DNA of 64,000 nucleotides from Margaritifera margaritifera (GCA_029931535.1 JAQPZY010001665.1:2129501-2193500), one strand, 5' to 3'. Positions 25,957 through 36,369 are shown, counted from the stretch's first letter. Notes: generated by a model not told the origin, from the letters alone. Translations and numbers: made by a program.

Positions 25957-26633
25957 CCTTCACAAACTTTCCTTGTTCGTTGTTCTCATCGCTCAAAATT
26001 TATACCTACAAGTCATAAAAGACTGTATTTTGTTTGTAAAAATGGAGCATCATTTAGTTAAATTCATCTTTATTTCACTTTGATTAGATAATATAATTGG
26101 TACTGGAATCATAATCAAGTTCATGGCAAACGTTTTACTGCCTTAAAGGTAATGGAAAAATATAAATACAAAGCGAAACAGGTAGAAAAAGATTCGGAAA
26201 GAAAAGAAATGAAAATAACTTCGTTATTTACAGGGACGCGTATATATTCAATATCATCCTATGATATATATTAAAGAACTCTCAAAAGACACTAGCAGCG
26301 CTAATATATGATTGATAAGCATATAAAGAAAACAATACTTTACATATACTGTACTGATCAAATGTTATCATGGGTTGAACCACCAGTCATAATTTACAAT
26401 TTATTTATGTATTTCTTGAAGATGATGCTGATGATTGTTGTTGTGTTTATATGATTATTATGATGATGATTATTATTATTATTATTACAGCTGTCACTCT
26501 GGCAGAGCCGTGTAGGGAGGACCGCGATTGTCAGCATGAAGCATGCACTGCTGGGGCTACAGTGAGATGTATAATACCACCCGGAGGGACTGGACATGTT
26601 TGTACCTGCGTGGCAGCCACAACAACAAGCAAG

Positions 26634-26709
<76 letters not shown>

Positions 26710-26973
26710 CGAGACATAAAACCTATGACTTTATGACTTTCCATGACCATTCGTTACCAATGTCTCTCTTTATCCTTTATTTCATCGCCTGTTCATCCTC
26801 CTTTTATTACTTTCCATATTTTACCAACCTTAAAGCCAACGTTTACATAGTACATACAGAGATTCAAAGTCGTGTAAGAAAAGAAAGAAAAAGATAAACA
26901 TGTGTTTTAACCATCTCCAAACCTACATATTACAAACCCCATTTATTAGTTCCTCGCACGAGAGAGATCAAAA

Positions 26974-27060
<87 letters not shown>

Positions 27061-28443
27061 TCTCTCTCTCCCTCTTTGTTACGGAATTATATGTCATTTT
27101 TCTTTTAATAATGGTATAGTTCATTAGTTTATGATCTCTGTTCTTGGTCTAACAGCTGTCGTCTTGCCGTGAGTACATATACGGTAATTTCGATCGATAT
27201 TTCACAAGCTTTAGTCATGTCACGTGTTTTTCAGCGCGTGAGGTTTTGAACCTTTGACCTAGTTCTCGTACTTTTAAGAATAAACATTGTATTGACCAGG
27301 AATTATAGCTTAAGGTCACATCCGAAGAATGAATCGTGTTTATTAGAAGGAAATTATTTCGAAATACCCAGTTGTTTATCGAAGATGTAGTATGGGTTTT
27401 TATTTCGATTCTGCGTAGGATTAATAGCAGTAATCTGGCATTCTTCCTAGCTACACTGAATTGAGAGGTCACAAACAAAGTTGGTTCTTTTTGTGTGTGG
27501 ATATTCTACTTCAGAGATATATTTATTTTAAATACAGTGCATTTAGGATTCAGTACTGTGTCTTGAACTTTAATAATTGTACAGCTCCGTGGAATTATTG
27601 GAAACATTTCTAGAACTTGTCATATTCTATATTCGCGAGGATTACTTGGATATAACTTATTCTTATTAACACATTAGTACAGTGAAGGTTACTTCATTCG
27701 GAACATACTACATTCGGAATATTGGATTGACTTCCGGATCAGTGAACTTTAAAACAATTTAGGACTTTTAAGGATATTCTATACTGTAAGTTATTTTTAA
27801 TTCTTTCACTTTAATTGTTTGTTGAAATATTTTAATATTTTAGGAAATTAAAGATTTGTATTTTAAATCTTGAAAGCTTGTTTGAGTCTTTTCTTTTGTT
27901 ACATTAACATCTGATTGCCTTATAAACCTTTATGGATAATATAATACTCCCTGTCTGCCCGTTTCTCTTTCCATCCATTTGTTGATTCCTGAATGAAGAA
28001 AACCGAATTTTTTTAAATTATATTCTTGTCACATTGTAATGACGAGCCAGATTGGAATTTTCTTCCTTCTTCCTCCTCTTCCTTTTTTTCCTCACCATAT
28101 TGTATCATAAACGATGTGTGGCAATCCCAGCAACAAAAATGCACATCAAACTGAAATTTAATTTTGCGACAGCGTAAAATCAATGATTTTATTATTAGTA
28201 GTAGTAGTAGTATCATCATCATCATCCTCATCCTCATCATCATAACCCACATATACAGCGCTTGAAATTATGAAAAGAACGATAATAGGTCTGCTTAGAT
28301 ATTAATCACGACAAGCTGGGTCCACGCTGTTCCAGCTAAATACTCGTTACACATGCTCAGATATTATCATCATCATCTTCTTCTTCTTCTACTTCTTCTT
28401 CTTCTTCTTCTTCTTATTATTATTATTATTGTTGTTGTTGTTG

Positions 28444-28483
<40 letters not shown>

Positions 28484-28528
28484 ACCACCTGCAAGTTATA
28501 CATGCGCAAAGATGTTGTTATTATTATA

Positions 28529-28560
<32 letters not shown>

Positions 28561-28822
28561 GGATGTTGTTGTTGCTATTGATGCGATCGTAATAACTCAT
28601 ATATAAAGCGTTTGAAATTATAAATAGACAGCCTAGACATCTATTTAACGGCAATTGTCATTATTATTGTTATTATTATTATTATTTATTATTATTATTA
28701 TTATTATTATTCTAATTATTATTTCAGCCTGCACTAGTGTATCTGACTGTCGTACGGGTGCATGTCCCACTGGTAGGGATGAACACTGCATAGATGGTCA
28801 CTGCAGCTGCATACGCAATTAA
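21572..28822 (+). CDS. Gene 1: serine protease inhibitor, Cvsi-2-like (3 coding exons, 88 aa)
   Basis: Join 21572-21605, 26491-26628, 28728-28822 (34+138+95 nt; 88 codons plus TAA). Exon 1 supplies the signal peptide, and the mature part starts near EPC. Exon 2 encodes one six-cysteine module spaced Cx5Cx4Cx7Cx10CxC. Exon 3 encodes a second, Cx5Cx4Cx7Cx4CxC, ending CSCIRN. Twelve cysteines, small size and secretion match the oyster Cvsi-1/Cvsi-2 subtilisin inhibitors, which are credited with blocking microbial proteases such as those of Perkinsus. Both introns are phase 1, so each exon is a duplicable module. Intron 1 (4.9 kb) hosts an antisense LINE. Intron 2 has a GC-AG donor. No frame defects were seen. 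Other cysteine-rich secreted peptide roles cannot be excluded without assay. Confidence 0.85.
22060..22869 (-). pseudogene. LINE endonuclease domain, C-terminal half
   Basis: A 269-codon open frame. Its first third contains the C-terminal landmarks of LINE apurinic-type endonucleases: [20 protein letters not shown] (the N..D..G..LL.. segment), then [17 protein letters not shown] and [10 protein letters not shown] (an S-x-x-D element). The later part ends [10 protein letters not shown], the conserved start of the linker between endonuclease and reverse transcriptase. A frame change near 22870-23100 separates it from the N-terminal half. The active enzyme would nick target DNA for target-primed reverse transcription. 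Confidence 0.7.
23106..23294 (-). pseudogene. LINE endonuclease domain, N-terminal part
   Basis: [15 protein letters not shown] and the later [10 protein letters not shown] are the first two conserved blocks of the endonuclease/exonuclease/phosphatase fold (the WN.xGL and xxETW elements, with the catalytic glutamate in ETW). The frame then breaks at a stop. Coding-like sequence continues in shifted frames toward 22869, so one ancestral ORF2 has been split by mutations. Confidence 0.65.
23401..23866 (-). repeat. 33-bp minisatellite expanded from the LINE ORF1 C-terminus, ~14 copies
   Basis: About 13.5 copies of a 33-bp unit (plus strand 'cttctttggtacatacacgt' then 'agactaaaacagg'). One unit is 39 bp, still a multiple of three. 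On the minus strand the array reads [11 protein letters not shown] repeatedly. It is entered in frame from [15 protein letters not shown] (about 23845-23890), which resembles the usual C-terminal strand of LINE ORF1 proteins (xxLVVDGKxY). The array therefore appears to be an internal expansion of ORF1's last codons. The plus-strand [11 protein letters not shown] reading has no such context. Confidence 0.75.
23867..24618 (-). pseudogene. LINE ORF1 protein (coiled coil + RRM-like), broken
   Basis: One frame runs from 24618 to about 23890 with two in-frame TGA stops, at 24379-24381 and 24100-24102. The N-terminal part (24618-24382) has heptad-like leucines ([20 protein letters not shown]) typical of the trimeric coiled coil. 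The middle (24378-24103) contains [28 protein letters not shown] and VERAHIL, the RRM-like fold of ORF1 nucleic-acid chaperones. The third part contains [20 protein letters not shown], the C-terminal domain. A one-base shift near 23890 precedes KLVVNG and the minisatellite. Intact proteins coat LINE RNA. Confidence 0.7.
24761..25027 (-). pseudogene. LINE 5' leader ORF with 2A-like peptide
   Basis: An 88-codon frame with a hydrophobic segment ([13 protein letters not shown]) immediately followed by GSIEMNPGP (24848-24874), then 24 further codons. The 2A consensus is D(V/I)ExNPGP with the break before the last proline; here the first D is S. A hydrophobic or signal-like segment plus 2A at the N-terminus is known in some non-LTR retrotransposons of sea urchins and molluscs. 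Its frame differs from ORF1's, so at least one frameshift separates them. Confidence 0.65.
25801..25833. repeat. (ATT)n microsatellite
   Basis: Eleven ATT units within intron 1 of gene 1. Confidence 0.95.
26491..26628 (+). CDS. Gene 1 exon 2 (first six-cysteine module)
   Basis: Starts after 'attattattacag' and ends before gcaagt. The frame is phase 1 at both ends. It reads [19 protein letters not shown], then a fourth cysteine seven residues on, PPGGTGHV, and CTCVAATTT. Its length, 138 nt, is exactly that of the exon in gene 2, and all six cysteines align without gaps. Confidence 0.85.
26629..26634 (+). promoter_or_regulatory. Non-canonical GC splice donor (GCAAGT)
   Basis: The exon-intron boundary reads ACAA|GCAAGT. 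The paralogue at the aligned position has ACCA|GTAAAA, so the site is fixed by homology and frame. It is otherwise a good consensus, as is usual for the GC-AG class of U2 introns. Confidence 0.75.
26638..26706. repeat. (CT)n microsatellite at the 5' end of intron 2
   Basis: About 34 CT units starting 9 nt into the intron. The equivalent position in gene 2 also carries a (CT)n tract. SLSLSL frames through it are intronic artefacts. Confidence 0.95.
26975..27071. repeat. (CT)n microsatellite
   Basis: A second long CT tract in intron 2, with rare interruptions (gtct, ccct). Confidence 0.95.
27500..27895. repeat. Possible diverged relative of the solo LTR family
   Basis: The order 'attcggaacat', 'ggattga', 'aggactttt', 'tactgtaagt.atttttaatt', 'tttcactttaatt', 'ttgttaca' parallels the 3' part of the LTRs at 16684 and 38947, but is heavily diverged. 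Ends and target duplication could not be defined. Confidence 0.3.
28185..28720. repeat. Cluster of trinucleotide microsatellites
   Basis: Runs of ATT, AGT, ATC, CTT, GTT and ATT at 28189-28235, 28361-28480, 28517-28558 and 28658-28712. They end at the acceptor of gene 1 exon 3. A diverged direct repeat ('taataactcatatataaagcgtttgaaatta' type) separates them. Confidence 0.85.
28728..28822 (+). CDS. Gene 1 exon 3 (second six-cysteine module and stop)
   Basis: Follows 'ttattatttcag'. The phase-1 junction gives threonine, then [20 protein letters not shown] and [10 protein letters not shown], stop TAA at 28820-28822. Cysteine spacing repeats that of exon 2 except for a shorter loop before the final CxC, so the two exons encode tandem copies of one fold. 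Confidence 0.85.
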
Positions 28823-29985
28823 GACAGGTATTTTTACCTTTGAATTCGCCATGGTTTTGTGGACCACTACTATCGTTTCTGATTGAGCCTAGCAGCAGCT
28901 GACTCTCTTAAACATAAAAATGACAACTCTAGGCGTCCTTCGCAACACATCTTGAGTATTATGCTATCCAGAGAGAACCTTATTCTCAAAATCCACAGCT
29001 AATCATAGCCAGTGATACGTGCCTCTGTAAAATGTCTAAAGATTATGCATGAACTTACGATATATTGGTCATTACTTCTAAGTAACCACTACATGGTGAC
29101 ATAGTTTCTGCTTCAATGTATGATTTCGACTTAAGTGAACAGGAAAACTTATTACTCCGTACCAGCAATAGAAAGGCATAGATTTGTCGGGGCACGGCAG
29201 AGACAAACGCTACAGTCAATCTGAAGCATTAATAGTACTTTACTGTCCCTAACTGTTACCACACCATGTTTGTTGCGGTGTCGATTTGGTTGCAGTTCCA
29301 TGCACATTTCAAGTCATATACCTACGTATATTTTAGCCTTGTATAAACTGCATTGAAATGAGAAAACAATAAATAATGTATATTGCAAAAGATTTCAGAA
29401 ATAGGTTTGTAGGTAAGCATAGGAAGAGCTTGAGGCTTCGTCTCCATATTTCAGACTTTAAAAAAAGAAAAAGAAAATGAAACAACAAAAAACGCATAGA
29501 GGTACTTTCTGCATTTTCCTATTTTGTTCTCCAGACTTCAAACATCAGATTTTTTACAAAGCTCCTGATACACTTTTCACTTCCGACTTAGTATCAGAAA
29601 CATGAAATTTGAAGAAGGAAGTATGATGAGACAGTCAGAATTTCTGCTAGGGCTTCCGTATTTCCGTAACATCAGCCTTGAAGGACATCTGACTTCTATC
29701 TCAATACTTCCGACTTTAGACTTTTGACTTCATACTTTGGATTTCCGACAACAGACTTGAACGCATTTACCGAGACTACTTCGTAAATTAAAATGTTATT
29801 TATTTATTTCGTATTTTCTTCAGGATTCCAACAAGTTGATGTTTGCTGACAAAGAAAGCAAGAATGTAGTAAATCAGTTGAGTAAATACAATTGAAAATG
29901 TATATGTTGATAATTCATTTCGTACTGATGAAATGACGATTCTTATAAGACGAAGGAAAATAAACTTCTTTGCTTTCCAAAATTA
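28823..29985 (+). other. Gene 1 3'UTR with probable intron and poly(A) signal
   Basis: Five nt after the stop, 'gacag|gtattt' is a good donor. 'tattttcttcag|gattcc' (acceptor ending 29823) is a good acceptor, and AATAAA lies at 29959-29964. This predicts a 3'UTR exon from 29824 to about 29980. The paralogue also has a donor exactly 5 nt after its stop. An unspliced form ending after AATAAA near 29370 is the alternative. Confidence 0.5.
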
Positions 29986-30020
29986 TTTGATTATATTTCA
30001 ACAAGTCTGTCTTGCGTATA

Positions 30021-30500
30021 TCATACTATACTATACTATACTATACTATACTATACTATACTATACTATACTATACTATACTATACTATACTATACTATA
30101 CTATACTATACTATACTACGCTACGCTACGCTACGCTACGCTACGCTGTGCTGTGCGGTGCTGCACTGTACTGTTACTGTACTGTTGCTGTACTATACTA
30201 TACTATACTATACTATACTATACTATACTATACTATACTATACTATACTATACTATGCTATACTATACTATACTATACTATACTATACTATACTATACTA
30301 TACTATACTATACTATACTATACTATACTATACTATACTATACTATACTATACTATACTATACTATACCACACTACACTACACTGCACCACACAACACTA
30401 CACTTCACAACAGTACATAACACTACACCACATAACATTACACTAAACTGCACTACACTTTACTATACCATGCTGTACTTTACCATACCATACTATACTA
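30021..30500. repeat. (ACTAT)n pentanucleotide satellite with variant blocks
   Basis: About 480 bp of ACTAT units, with an internal block of ACGCT/ACTGT variants (about 30117-30190) and a degenerate tail of ACACT/ACCAC units (30366-30480). Long tyrosine/isoleucine-rich frames in all three phases are pentamer artefacts. Confidence 0.95.
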
Positions 30501-30606
30501 TGTTTGGGGTCCAGTAATTGTTTTGAAAGTGGCCACGGTCGAGTTTTGAAATTGTTCAGAGATTTAAAAAATTAAATATTGTTTTATTGTTGTTGTTTTT
30601 CTTTCT

Positions 30607-30607
<1 letters not shown>

Positions 30608-30638
<31 letters not shown>

Positions 30639-31010
30639 TGGGGGGGGGGGGGGTTGGGGGAGGGTAAACAGGATGTGTTGTGCTGTGAATGGAATCTGCA
30701 GATCAGTCAAGTACTGGATTTCTGTTCTTGAGAATCCGTATGTTTTTTTTTCAACAGGGTATTTTGTGTTGTGAATGGAATCTGCCAGCCAATCAATTAC
30801 TGGGTTTGTATTGTTCATAATTCTTTTAGTTCTTTTAAACGGAGTATATTGTGTTGTGAAAGGAATCTGCCAGCCAATCAAGTACTTTCTTTTTGTTGAG
30901 AATAAGTTGTATTGAGCAGGGTATCTTGTGTTGCCAATGTAATCTGCCAGACAATCAATTATTGGGGTTCTGTTGTTGAACATTATGTAATAGTTCTTGT
31001 TAATTATCAA
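30608..31010. repeat. Poly-T/poly-G tract and ~87-bp degenerate tandem repeat
   Basis: A T-run (30609-30637) flows into a G-run (30640-30653). It is followed by four units sharing 'tgttgtgaatggaatctgcc' and 'agccaatcaattactgg' at about 87-bp spacing. The 162-codon minus-strand frame across it is a repeat artefact. Confidence 0.8.
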
Positions 31011-31069
31011 AAGTAAACAGCACCAGCACGTACACTCTGTGACCGGCTTCATTTTTATTGATTATACAG

Positions 31070-32330
31070 ACTGAATTAAAATCGTTGTTTACGTCGTTAA
31101 GCCCTTCGGTTTCTAAGCTATCAACGTTATAAACAAAATGACGTCATATCGATAATCGTATAGATACGTTATTTCTCAAAATCCTATATGTGTATGATCA
31201 TGTTTTCCAGTGAAGAACACCGGTGCAGGATAGTTATATCCTACCTCACATGTGACCTTTATCATGACTCGTGGACTATTTTGACCATCTACTGCTAGCA
31301 TGTGCACACAAAGCAGTAAACCCTTCTGGATTTCCATCGTCACTTGAAAATTCTTTCACATAATCAACACATTTAGAGCGAACAGTGGTTGAAGTTAAAG
31401 TGTCCCTCAAACAGGCAGTATTGCACTGATTGACCTAGATATATGTACAGCTTCTTGAGTGCATTTTCGAGTTGAAAAAAGCTGTTGTTATAAACGTAAT
31501 TTTTTTCTTCAAACTCTTATTATCATTATTATTTTTGAGAGGTAAATCAATTCTAGATCAAACTTAAATCGAAAAATATTTCGAAGATAAGAGTGGTTAT
31601 TTTTCTTTTTCCTGTTCACTTTTGTATTGTTGCGCAAGCTATTTGCAGTATACAACTCGGACGTTGTGTATTGTCATTACCATAGCCGTTTCAAACAATG
31701 TTCTTTGCAAACTAAACTGTGTTCAAACGTAATTTAAAGTTTACACGAATATTTCAGTGTAAACCTAACTTTGTTTACGTTCTACCTTAAGGTAAGGAAA
31801 TTTTCAATGGATGTTTAGCTGTTTGAAAGTTAAATCAGTATTCAGAATACGCGATTTTTTACTTCGACCTTCATTTTTCGTTTATAAGTGAGAGGTAAAG
31901 AATACTTCATCATGTCTCAATGTAGGATAGGAAAATTATATTCCTGGTGATCAAAATTGTGCTTCAGACACACGACAAAGCTTCTGACCCTCGGGTGGAA
32001 TTTTTCTATCCTACATCGATGCACATGAAGGATTTTATTAATCTACAATTTAATGCAATATTTTAGATGTATACATAGCATGGAAAAACGACACATTAAA
32101 ATATAAAAATTAGGTCTATAAGATAGATGTGTCCCTATTAAAAGCAATAAGAGTAGAACGTACATATAGAAATAGGTACAAACAATACTTTTTTAAATTT
32201 GAATATGTAGAATTAATTAAATATTATAACTTTATAAATTAATGAAGTTTATATTTGGATAGACAGTGTCCAAACGGTTACTACAATATGTTTCCTTTAC
32301 TAGAATTCCCATTTCATAATTAATAATGTT
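31070..32330. other. No confidently identified feature
   Basis: AT-rich sequence upstream of the polymerase relic. Short protein-like patches may be N-terminal remains of that polymerase, but none was recognisable enough to call. Confidence 0.4.
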
Positions 32331-32339
32331 AGTTGGCAT

Positions 32340-33135
32340 ACATGAAAATCTTACATTTTAGAAAAGCAGCCATTGACATTGAATAAGACCTCTTAAAACT
32401 CACGAATAATTCTGTATTCGGTTAAACAGATGGATAATCTATGCAAGAGAATAAAGGTTAAATTATATGCCAATAAATAGAAATTTCATAAATGTCAGAG
32501 ATATATCATTAGCATGGAGAACAATTAAAATAAATAAAACTCAGTGTTATTCAGTTTAACAAACCAGAAAATTAAATTAACCAAACCCATTTATAGATGA
32601 TTTAGTGTTATAGACAAGCAAGCGGTTGGTGCATGAATTTTGCTACAGCAATCTCAATCCAACATACGGTGATAAAATGAGGTTAATAACAGAGATTCAC
32701 TATGTGTTCCTGCAGAGATTGTAAACTTTCCTAGTGATATAAAGGACAAGCATCCAGTTTTGCGACAATAATAAGTACAAGAAAGATAACTTTTTTAGTA
32801 TTCCTCAAACAAACAAGAAGGTACAATCCCTTTTCAGCGATGAATTGGGCGGTGTGCCTATACAAGATGTGTGTGGTCTTTGTTCTACCTTTGAGGACAA
32901 ACAAAGACTAAAAGACAGAGTTTTAAAAAATGTGTGGTCAAAAAGACTCTAAAATTAACACGTACAAGGGGATTGTATTTTTTTTTAAAATTTAAAAACA
33001 AAAAACTTTAAATACCCAAAAGATGAATTTAATAAGATCGTATAAAAATGAGTTATAACATAGTACATAAAGTTCCTTTGTCTACAAGCAACGATAAACA
33101 AATATATAGTGGATCACATAAACACGCTTCTATAT
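32340..33135 (+). pseudogene. Polinton/Maverick (adintovirus-like) family-B DNA polymerase, decayed C-terminal half
   Basis: Conserved blocks of protein-primed PolB occur in the correct order on the plus strand, but in changing frames. They are palm motif B KLTNNSVFG (32396-32422), a block like NLCKRIKVKLYA just after it, KLTKPIY (about 32570), YGDKMRLI (32665) leading into a damaged TDTDSL motif C, DELGG (about 32840), a KNV.KKTLKLT block (about 32925) and a C-terminal KVPLSTSNDKQIY (about 33070). An intact enzyme would replicate the element or virus genome. At least five frame changes and stops show that it is dead. Order and spacing of blocks make chance unlikely; assignment to Polintons rather than another PolB group is from memory of the family. 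Confidence 0.65.
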
Positions 33136-33265
33136 GGTTACCATACATCATTGTAATCGAATGTATAATTCAACCTCGTTAAAAGTGTATTTCTTTTTTT
33201 CAGTTGTTAGACTATCTCTTCAAAGGTATTGAAAGGCAACATCTTTTATCAATCTATTTTGTTGT

Positions 33266-33868
33266 TTAAATGAGAGACAGATAAATCACAGACATTGTCA
33301 TAGTTCTAATCAAGAGAGACAGATAAATCACAGACATTGTCATAGTTCTAATCAAGAGAGACAGATAAATCACAGACATTGTCATAGTTCTAATCAAGAG
33401 AGACAGATAAATCACAGACATTGTCATAGTTCTAATCAAGAGAGACAGATAAATCACAGACATTGTCATAGTTCTAATCAAGAGAGACAGATAAATCACA
33501 GACATTGTCATAGTTCTAATCAACCTGTCATTCAGATAAATCACAGCCATTGTCATAGTTCTAATCAAGCTGTCATTCAGATAAATTACAGACATTGTCA
33601 TAGTTCTAATCAAGCTGTCATTCAGATAAATCACAGACATTGTCATAGTTCTAATCAAGCTGTCATTCAGATAAATCACAGACATTGTCATAGTTCTAAT
33701 CAAGCTGTCATTCACATTTGTATTGTGTTTCTTTTCCTCTATTTTGTTTCTTGCAACTCTGAAAGGCCAATATTGATAGTAGTTATCTTCTTGCCCACGT
33801 CTTAACGTTGGTACCATGTCTTTGATAACTCTTCTTTTTATATTTTCATCTTTTTTAAGGATCATCAT
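33266..33868 (-). pseudogene. Unidentified ORF ending in a 42/45-bp tandem array
   Basis: A 200-codon minus-strand frame. Residues 1-50 (DMVPTLRRGQEDNYYQYWPF and neighbours) read like ordinary charged protein. The remaining 150 are repeats of LNDSLIRTMTMSVIY (45 bp) and LSLLIRTMTMSVIY (42 bp). Coding-like sequence continues upstream on the same strand to about 34400 in broken frames. It follows the polymerase relic tail-to-tail, so it may be part of the same element. No family recognised. Confidence 0.35.
33279..33712. repeat. 42/45-bp minisatellite, 11 copies
   Basis: Six 42-bp units ('gagagacagataaatcacag' then 'acattgtcatagttctaatcaa') followed by five 45-bp units in which 'gagagacagata' is replaced by 'gctgtcattcagata'. 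Both lengths are multiples of three, which keeps the minus-strand frame open. Confidence 0.9.
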
Positions 33869-34201
33869 TCAAACTCTTTGGTAACTGTTCCAGTTAAGAT
33901 TGAAAAGTACCATAGTCTTCCCGAAGTTTCTTTATTTTATCCATGTATGTTTCGAGTCCATCTGCAATCTGACTGTATACTCTGCTTAATGGGTGCAGGC
34001 ATTGTTGAAGTTAGGTATTTCTACTGAATATTTCTCTTACGGCTCGCAAAACGTGTATGGCATTAGATAAAGCATTAAATATTAGTTTCAATAACTCATG
34101 TACATATAATGTTTTTCATGTTGTCATCAATCTGCTTCTGTAATCTTGTATTGTGTTAGCTCTCTCAATACCGTTCTATTCAACAGCTGTTACACTGTTA
34201 T

Positions 34202-34393
34202 TTAGTTCTTCCATCCCCGATTTAGTATTTCTCGAATTATTATATTATTATTGTCAAAAGTCTCACGTATTTGAGTAACAAGACTTCTTTGTACAAACGG
34301 TCTGGTAGCTGCATCCGTTGATTTTAGTGACAGACTTAAAAGTGTAATACTGTAGTTATCTAGGTCTTTGTTTATTCCTTCACATTTTTCCAT
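34202..34393 (-). pseudogene. Unidentified coding remnant
   Basis: MEKCEGINKDLDNYSITLLS opens a 63-codon frame of mixed polar composition (RPFVQRSLVTQIRETF, NNNIIIREILNRGW). It is followed, after stops, by further protein-like sequence toward 33868. It may be the N-terminal part of the protein whose C-terminal array is at 33266-33868. Family unknown. Confidence 0.3.
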
Positions 34394-35769
34394 GTTCTGC
34401 TGTCACATTTGTCTCGTCTTTTAATGATACTTCTCCTATTTGCATTACGTGATAAAAGTATGTAACCGGTATACCATGGAAATCACCTTAATCTGTAATG
34501 CTTATTTACAACCGATGCATGAAACATCTACGTAATGGTTTTTAATGAATATTTGCATTGAATAAAATAAATTGCCATAAAGGATGATTTTAACAGGTTG
34601 AAACATTAACAAAGTACAAACGTTACCTTTAGTGTACTTTTTGGTGATATTGATCAGATCAATTAAAATGTTTGAATATTTATGTTTGAAAAATCCACAA
34701 ACTGTAACAGATTCAATAAATTCTTGTATACTTCTCTGGTTATTAAATCATAATTTAGAGTTGTAGTTGGTTACGTACACTGTGTAATTATTACCCGAAG
34801 TGTCAATATTAAAGTACTCGATACCAATACTTTCTTTGTTGTCACCATTTGGAGTCATTCTCTATTATATTGTTCTTATGTACATTTTAAGTTCTCAAAA
34901 CCATCAGATATTTTAAACAATCTTAATTCATTCTAAACGCTGATGTAGTAGAATATGATTTTGTTTCGGTTTGTTTGAAACATTAGAGACGACAATGCAA
35001 AGTTAGTCTAATTCGCATAAAAGAACCTAACTTTTATAGACATTGAAAAACACCCATCCAATCAGATACAATATTGAACATAACTGGTGTTCTATTCATT
35101 GACTTCTAAACTTAAATAACTTTTTGTTAAACTTCACAAAGCTAGAAGGTAGGAATGCTTACGATTTAGATATAGATAATGTTATTCCCTCTGCTTCGTT
35201 TGATTTATGCTATCCTGAACAAAAGATGCAATGCTTTCACTGTTCAAACACGTAATACATTAAGCCATTGTGAAAATAGATCTAAAAATGCCAAAATGCC
35301 ATTCGTCAGAGAGATACAGAAACAACGTACAAACGTGGTGGCAGTCATAACTGTCAGTTTTGTCATGGATGAGATTTCAAATCACATATTTTAGTGTGTT
35401 TTGTCTCTTTTGCTTACCTAACATAATAGACAGGCACTCCAGTAATACAAACAGTTTTTCCAACTGTGATTAGTGGAAAATATGCATTGATTACAAAGCA
35501 TGCAGTACACATGTATGCAGCATAATGCCAGCACTCAGTACTGATAGCGGTAATTCAATCTTGAATGATAGAAAAACGAATGAAATATATAACATATATA
35601 ATCTCATTTTAACCCTGTTTGTCACTGATTCAATTCAAAACTTGGCTGAAATTATTCATCAAATATGTTATTGCTAGCATGATGGCCTCTGAAAATAACT
35701 TTGATATTTATCTAATCTCTCATTGACAATGATCTCATTGGATTAATTTTTTTATTTTGGTCACTTTTT

Positions 35770-36000
35770 CCAACGCCCGATCAGAACCTTTTTTTTACCA
35801 TTTATCTTATTGTAGGTATCTTTTGTTATATCATCTTCAAATCTTGTTTCTATTCTTTTAATTTCAGATAAAATGAAACTACATTTGTTTTTATCTGCTG
35901 TGGAATCTATTCCTTTTCAAGTTGTGTTTTATTGTCCTTTTAAATAGTTTATAAAAGACAGGCGGTTGTGAGTCGTTTTTCACTAGACCTCATGTTTACA
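35770..36000 (-). pseudogene. Unidentified coding remnant
   Basis: The minus-strand frame contains SEIKRIETRFEDDITKDTYN and KINGKKKVLIGRWKK before a stop, with related frames just upstream. It is protein-like but unrecognised, and sits within the 32.3-38 kb tract of decayed genes. Confidence 0.3.
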
Positions 36001-36369
36001 GTTATGACATGTAGGATAAAAATTAAGGATGCAATAACCGATGATGTATGTTTATTGGTACTTTGTCTAAGGCGGGATTTAAAACTCTTCCATAAACTTT
36101 TGTATCTGCAGTTTTAGAGGTCGAAAACAAATAATCTGTTATACACATTTCTAACACAAATGCTAAACAATATCAATTAATTACACCTCATTTAAAAATT
36201 AACAACGATTTCTAGCAAGGGCTGTCCAAATAAGATGTCAGTACATAATACTATAGCGACTAAATGTGGACGTGACTTTCTTACGTTTTAAGCCTGAACA
36301 AAAGAACAAAATAATTAAATGGATATAAACAAATTATAAACTTCTAGACAGATCTTTACAACAGCTGTT

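Larger units (their letters stand above)
21606..26490 (+). other. Gene 1 intron 1 (GT-AG, 4.9 kb)
   Basis: Donor gtaagt, acceptor 'ttattattattacag'. It holds a minus-strand LINE (21770-25030), an (ATT)n at 25801-25833, an imperfect (CT)n at 25913-25950 and an (ATT)n at the acceptor. Confidence 0.8.

Noticed and set aside
26451..26897. 148-aa single-exon frame containing the cysteine module plus a SLSLSL tail
   Set aside because: The cysteine part is exon 2 of gene 1; the SL tail is intronic (CT)n read past the GC donor. The same applies to the 172-aa minus frame at 57818-58336.
26930..27124. RERERE frames over (GA)n/(CT)n tracts here and at 44678 and 58104
   Set aside because: Microsatellite artefacts without coding context.
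27156..27168. 13-nt micro-exon ('aacag|ctgtcgtcttgcc|gtgagt') resembling the start of gene 1 exon 2
   Set aside because: Only about 8 of 13 bases match, and it would disrupt the cysteine module if spliced in; most likely coincidence.
29933..30517. Tyrosine/isoleucine-rich 194-aa protein
   Set aside because: It is a pentamer satellite read in all three frames.
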